Origin: Rotaria sordida
Taxonomy: Eukaryota; Rotifera; Eurotatoria; Philodinida; Philodinidae
Direction of reading: 5' to 3'
Length of the DNA stretch: 64,000 nucleotides
Assembly: GCA_905250125.1 (NCBI GenBank)
Contig: CAJNOL010000258.1
Location: 116,239-180,238 of the forward strand
A model generated the notes under the pieces. It had not been told where the DNA came from. It saw only the letters and a program-made list of their open reading frames with translations, and made no database searches. Positions 62,101 through 64,000 of this stretch are shown here, piece after piece (positions within the stretch are counted from its first letter, which is position 1; each line of letters begins with the position of its first letter). Made by a program: the position numbers and the translations under genes.

Positions 62101-64000
62101 ACACAAGAAGAAACAATTGAAAAAAGTCCAAACGATGAACAAAAATCAACATTAACTATTGCACAAACTCATCAACGTACAATTTATCCTGAATTATTAC
62201 TTGCATTCACATTTTTTGATCGTAATCGTTGTGGTTATTTAACCGAAAAAGATCTTGAAGAAATTCTTTTACTATCAGGCTTATCATTAACAAAAAATGA
62301 AGTAAATTTAAAAAAAGAAAACAAAACAATTTTATTATTTTTTATCCGAATTTTTTTTTAAGGCTAAAATGTTAGTTAGTCGTATAGCTCATAATGAAAA
62401 AGTTCAATATCAGCAATTAACTGATAAAACTTTACCAATTGATGATCATAATACAAATCATATTGAAACAAATGAAATCGATATTGATCCACTTGCACCA
62501 AAAGGTAAACTAATTTAAAAAACTTGTCAACACAGTCCCTTTAGAGCTAAAACTGAGAACGCACATATGCGTTCTTTATAGATATCGGCAAGGTGATCTC
62601 GGTCCCGAAACCAAAGGTTCATTTGAGCAGGACCAGGGTCAAATTTTTTTTTCCGACTGAGGCTGGAACCGAATATCTTAATATCTGGAATATAATTATT
62701 TATCTGTGTAAAGCTATTTAGAACAATCACAAATGTATTATAGCTATCTAAATTTCAAGAACAACTTTGGAGTGTTCTAAACTTGCCTAAGCCTTGTTTT
62801 TAATGCAGTACAGTATCTTTTCCAGTTGTTAGGAAGAATGTATTTATTGACCTCGGAACATCCTTTTTACTAAGACTCAAAGCAGGATAGATGAAACTGA
62901 AAGATTTCGACTTAAAATTTACATTCATTATTTTCCTTGGAAAAATTATGTGTGAGTTTCTTAAAACCATATATTTTGTTAAAAATTTTCTTTTAATAGG
63001 TAATTTACTTCTTTTACCACAACAGATGTCTATATTTGGTTTACGTTCATCAATAACAAATAATGGAAATCAATTAATAACTTCCGTTGATAATCAACGA
63101 GCAATGAAACAATTAGAATTATCGAATAAAATTCAAACAGGACTTGAATTAAAAATTGATACATTAAAAAAAGAAATTCGTAAGTTGAAATAAAAATTAT
63201 ATTTACTTATTTTACTAATAATTTCTATGAAAAAATTTCCATTCATAATAATCTAACTATATCAAAAGAAAAATTTTTTATTTTAAACAATCAAACGTTT
63301 TTTTGACTTCATTCGAACGACTTACAAAATTGATTACGGTTCACAAGTTTATAGTTAGTTTTCTAGTCGGATCAATAGACATAAAAGAAAAACATAAATA
63401 TCAATTATGCATATATTGAAAAAACAAGGAAACCTCTTCAATTGATATCTACTGTTTCAGCTCCTCTTGTGCTCATAATTCGATCTCATAGTATAAATAT
63501 CAAGAGATTTGTTACTGGTAAAAAATTTCACGTCCAAACTTTTTATGGTGGTTTTCGTAAATATGATGAAAATTCACTGTAATGATCATAATTTCGTAAA
63601 AAACGGATCTAATGACATAAATCATTTTAGAATTTCCATCTACACTATAAGTCCTACTTATGAGCTCAAATAGAAGGTGTTAATTAGCAAAGTTTTTTCA
63701 TCAGACATGCAAACAAAATTTTCATTTGTCAAATCTCTTTGAAATTTAATAAATTTGATTTAATTTAGATAATTTAACTGATGAATTACATACAACACAA
63801 AAAAGTAACCGTTCTTATAGTGATCAATTAACTGATACAAAAAAACGTCTACGAGATACTCAACATGATCTTAAAGAACTTGAAGATAAATATAAACGTT
63901 ATTCTGATGCACTTTATCGTGTTCGAAGTGAATCTCGTTCAACATTTGATCACTTAACACATGTACTTGGTATTAAAGAAAAACAACCATCACAAGGACG
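56811..64000 (+). CDS. CCAR1: Cell division cycle and apoptosis regulator 1 (3' end outside window)
   Basis: Fifteen exons are visible: 56811-57014, 57075-57199, 57262-57407, 57470-57791, 57859-58087, 58773-59065, 59323-59533, 59702-59764, 59819-59920, 61332-61640, 61712-61996, 62071-62301, 62363-62504, 63000-63179, 63769 to the edge. They give 1024 residues so far, all in phase. A Gly-rich head is followed by the S1-like domain (YTGTVSNVFRDFGVIDNE), an Arg/Ser-rich linker, the SRYTRLHIPSDF block and the DBC1/Nudix-like domain (LVGVRYQNEYFPLGGPWS; RYLEVRYHRPEEIHKGRL). The SAP domain is VIDLKAELKARGQHVTGLKS (532-551). A poly-Q/acidic linker, an EF-hand-like region (FFDRNRCGYLTEKDLEE) and a C-terminal coiled coil follow. 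This order is that of CCAR1, a transcription coactivator linked to Mediator, p53 and Wnt signalling. The ATG at 56811 follows a ttcattctag acceptor at 56766. Intron 9 (1411 nt) is packed with mobile elements. Confidence 0.93.
59139..59172. repeat. (ATT)n microsatellite in CCAR1 intron 6
   Basis: About eleven uninterrupted trinucleotide units lie just after the exon that ends at 59065. Confidence 0.9.
60214..60470. mobile_element. Family A MITE, complete, TTAA-flanked
   Basis: Both ends read TTAAATC inward (60214-60220 and the complement at 60464-60470). Terminal inverted repeats of about 55 bp share tcattggatgagtaatagaaaagt-like sequence. TTAA at both outer ends fits the piggyBac-type target site, although TTAA is common in such AT-rich DNA. 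It is related to 1136-1547. It sits in CCAR1 intron 9. Confidence 0.6.
60478..60780. mobile_element. Foldback element in CCAR1 intron 9
   Basis: The left arm (60480-60605) contains ccagattttcgaaaaactcg, agatctgaaactttgc and tagagaactcga. The right arm (60650-60780) carries the complements in reverse order. Arms are about 110-125 bp, centred near 60628. It begins 8 bp after the family A copy ends. Confidence 0.65.
60850..61165. repeat. Family C repeat copy in CCAR1 intron 9
   Basis: The best-preserved family C copy: gatctaagaggagtgttgaa, ataatatgtgaactact, agaagattaagcaaaa, aatagatagaataaaat and a cattttaatc end. It is related to segments in GTF3A intron 7 and SLC30-like intron 6. Only weak internal symmetry is visible, so the class is unknown. 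Confidence 0.5.
63455..63695. repeat. Family E-related repeat in CCAR1 intron 14
   Basis: The right end (atctacactataagtc, then tatgagctcaaatagaaggtgt) matches the right end of the palindrome at 3436-3995 (tatgagctcaaacagcaggtgt). The left end (gctcataattcgatctc) resembles that element's left end in the same order. Confidence 0.5.

Overview
The window is animal nuclear DNA. It is very AT-rich, its genes are split by many short GT-AG introns (mostly about 45-100 nt), and all recognisable proteins have metazoan relatives. A single-exon gene with an N-terminal low-complexity domain, an ADP-ribosyltransferase fold and kinesin-light-chain-like TPRs (15037-17031) is an architecture I associate with bdelloid rotifers. 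A bdelloid (Rotaria/Adineta-like) genome is therefore my best guess; this is inference, not proof.

Gene layout from left to right: a Q/N-rich N-terminal exon cut by the left edge (1-256, minus); a degenerate SLC30/ZnT-like gene (4752-8974, minus); CPEB1 (9766-12967, minus); ART-TPR (15037-17031, minus); a tight minus-strand trio IPMK (24663-25568), COA5 (24103-24622) and MMAA (21572-23955); GTF3A/TFIIIA (27190-29854, minus), divergent from TMEM33 (30217-31038, plus); an R7-family RGS gene (31325-35766, plus); two small intronless unknown genes (36545-36796 and 38330-38704, plus); a secreted CUB-LDLa protein with a 100-N assembly gap in an intron (40814-41913, plus); a beta-1,4-galactosyltransferase (42104-43915, minus); a gene desert of about 12.8 kb; and CCAR1 (56811 to beyond 64000, plus). 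Exon models were built by hand from splice consensus, unbroken phase and family alignment; where all phases close exactly I consider them solid.

The rest is rich in decayed mobile DNA: a solo-LTR candidate with a 5-bp target duplication, many non-autonomous inverted-repeat elements (several are imperfect palindromes over most of their length), and a 3.4-kb element with terminal inverted repeats that carries two long tandem arrays and no recognised gene. Elements of the same families recur in introns of the SLC30-like, GTF3A and CCAR1 genes. There are also relics of an NHL-repeat protein and of an aldose 1-epimerase.

Functionally the genes are housekeeping or regulatory and mostly unrelated: translational control (CPEB1), transcription (GTF3A, CCAR1), G-protein signalling (RGS), inositol phosphate synthesis (IPMK), mitochondrial assembly and cobalamin metabolism (COA5, MMAA) and glycosylation (B4GALT). 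The only arrangement suggesting co-expression is IPMK-COA5-MMAA. Two proteins keep their fold but have lost the residues expected for activity: the ZnT-like protein lacks both metal-site pairs and the ART-TPR protein lacks the catalytic ExE.
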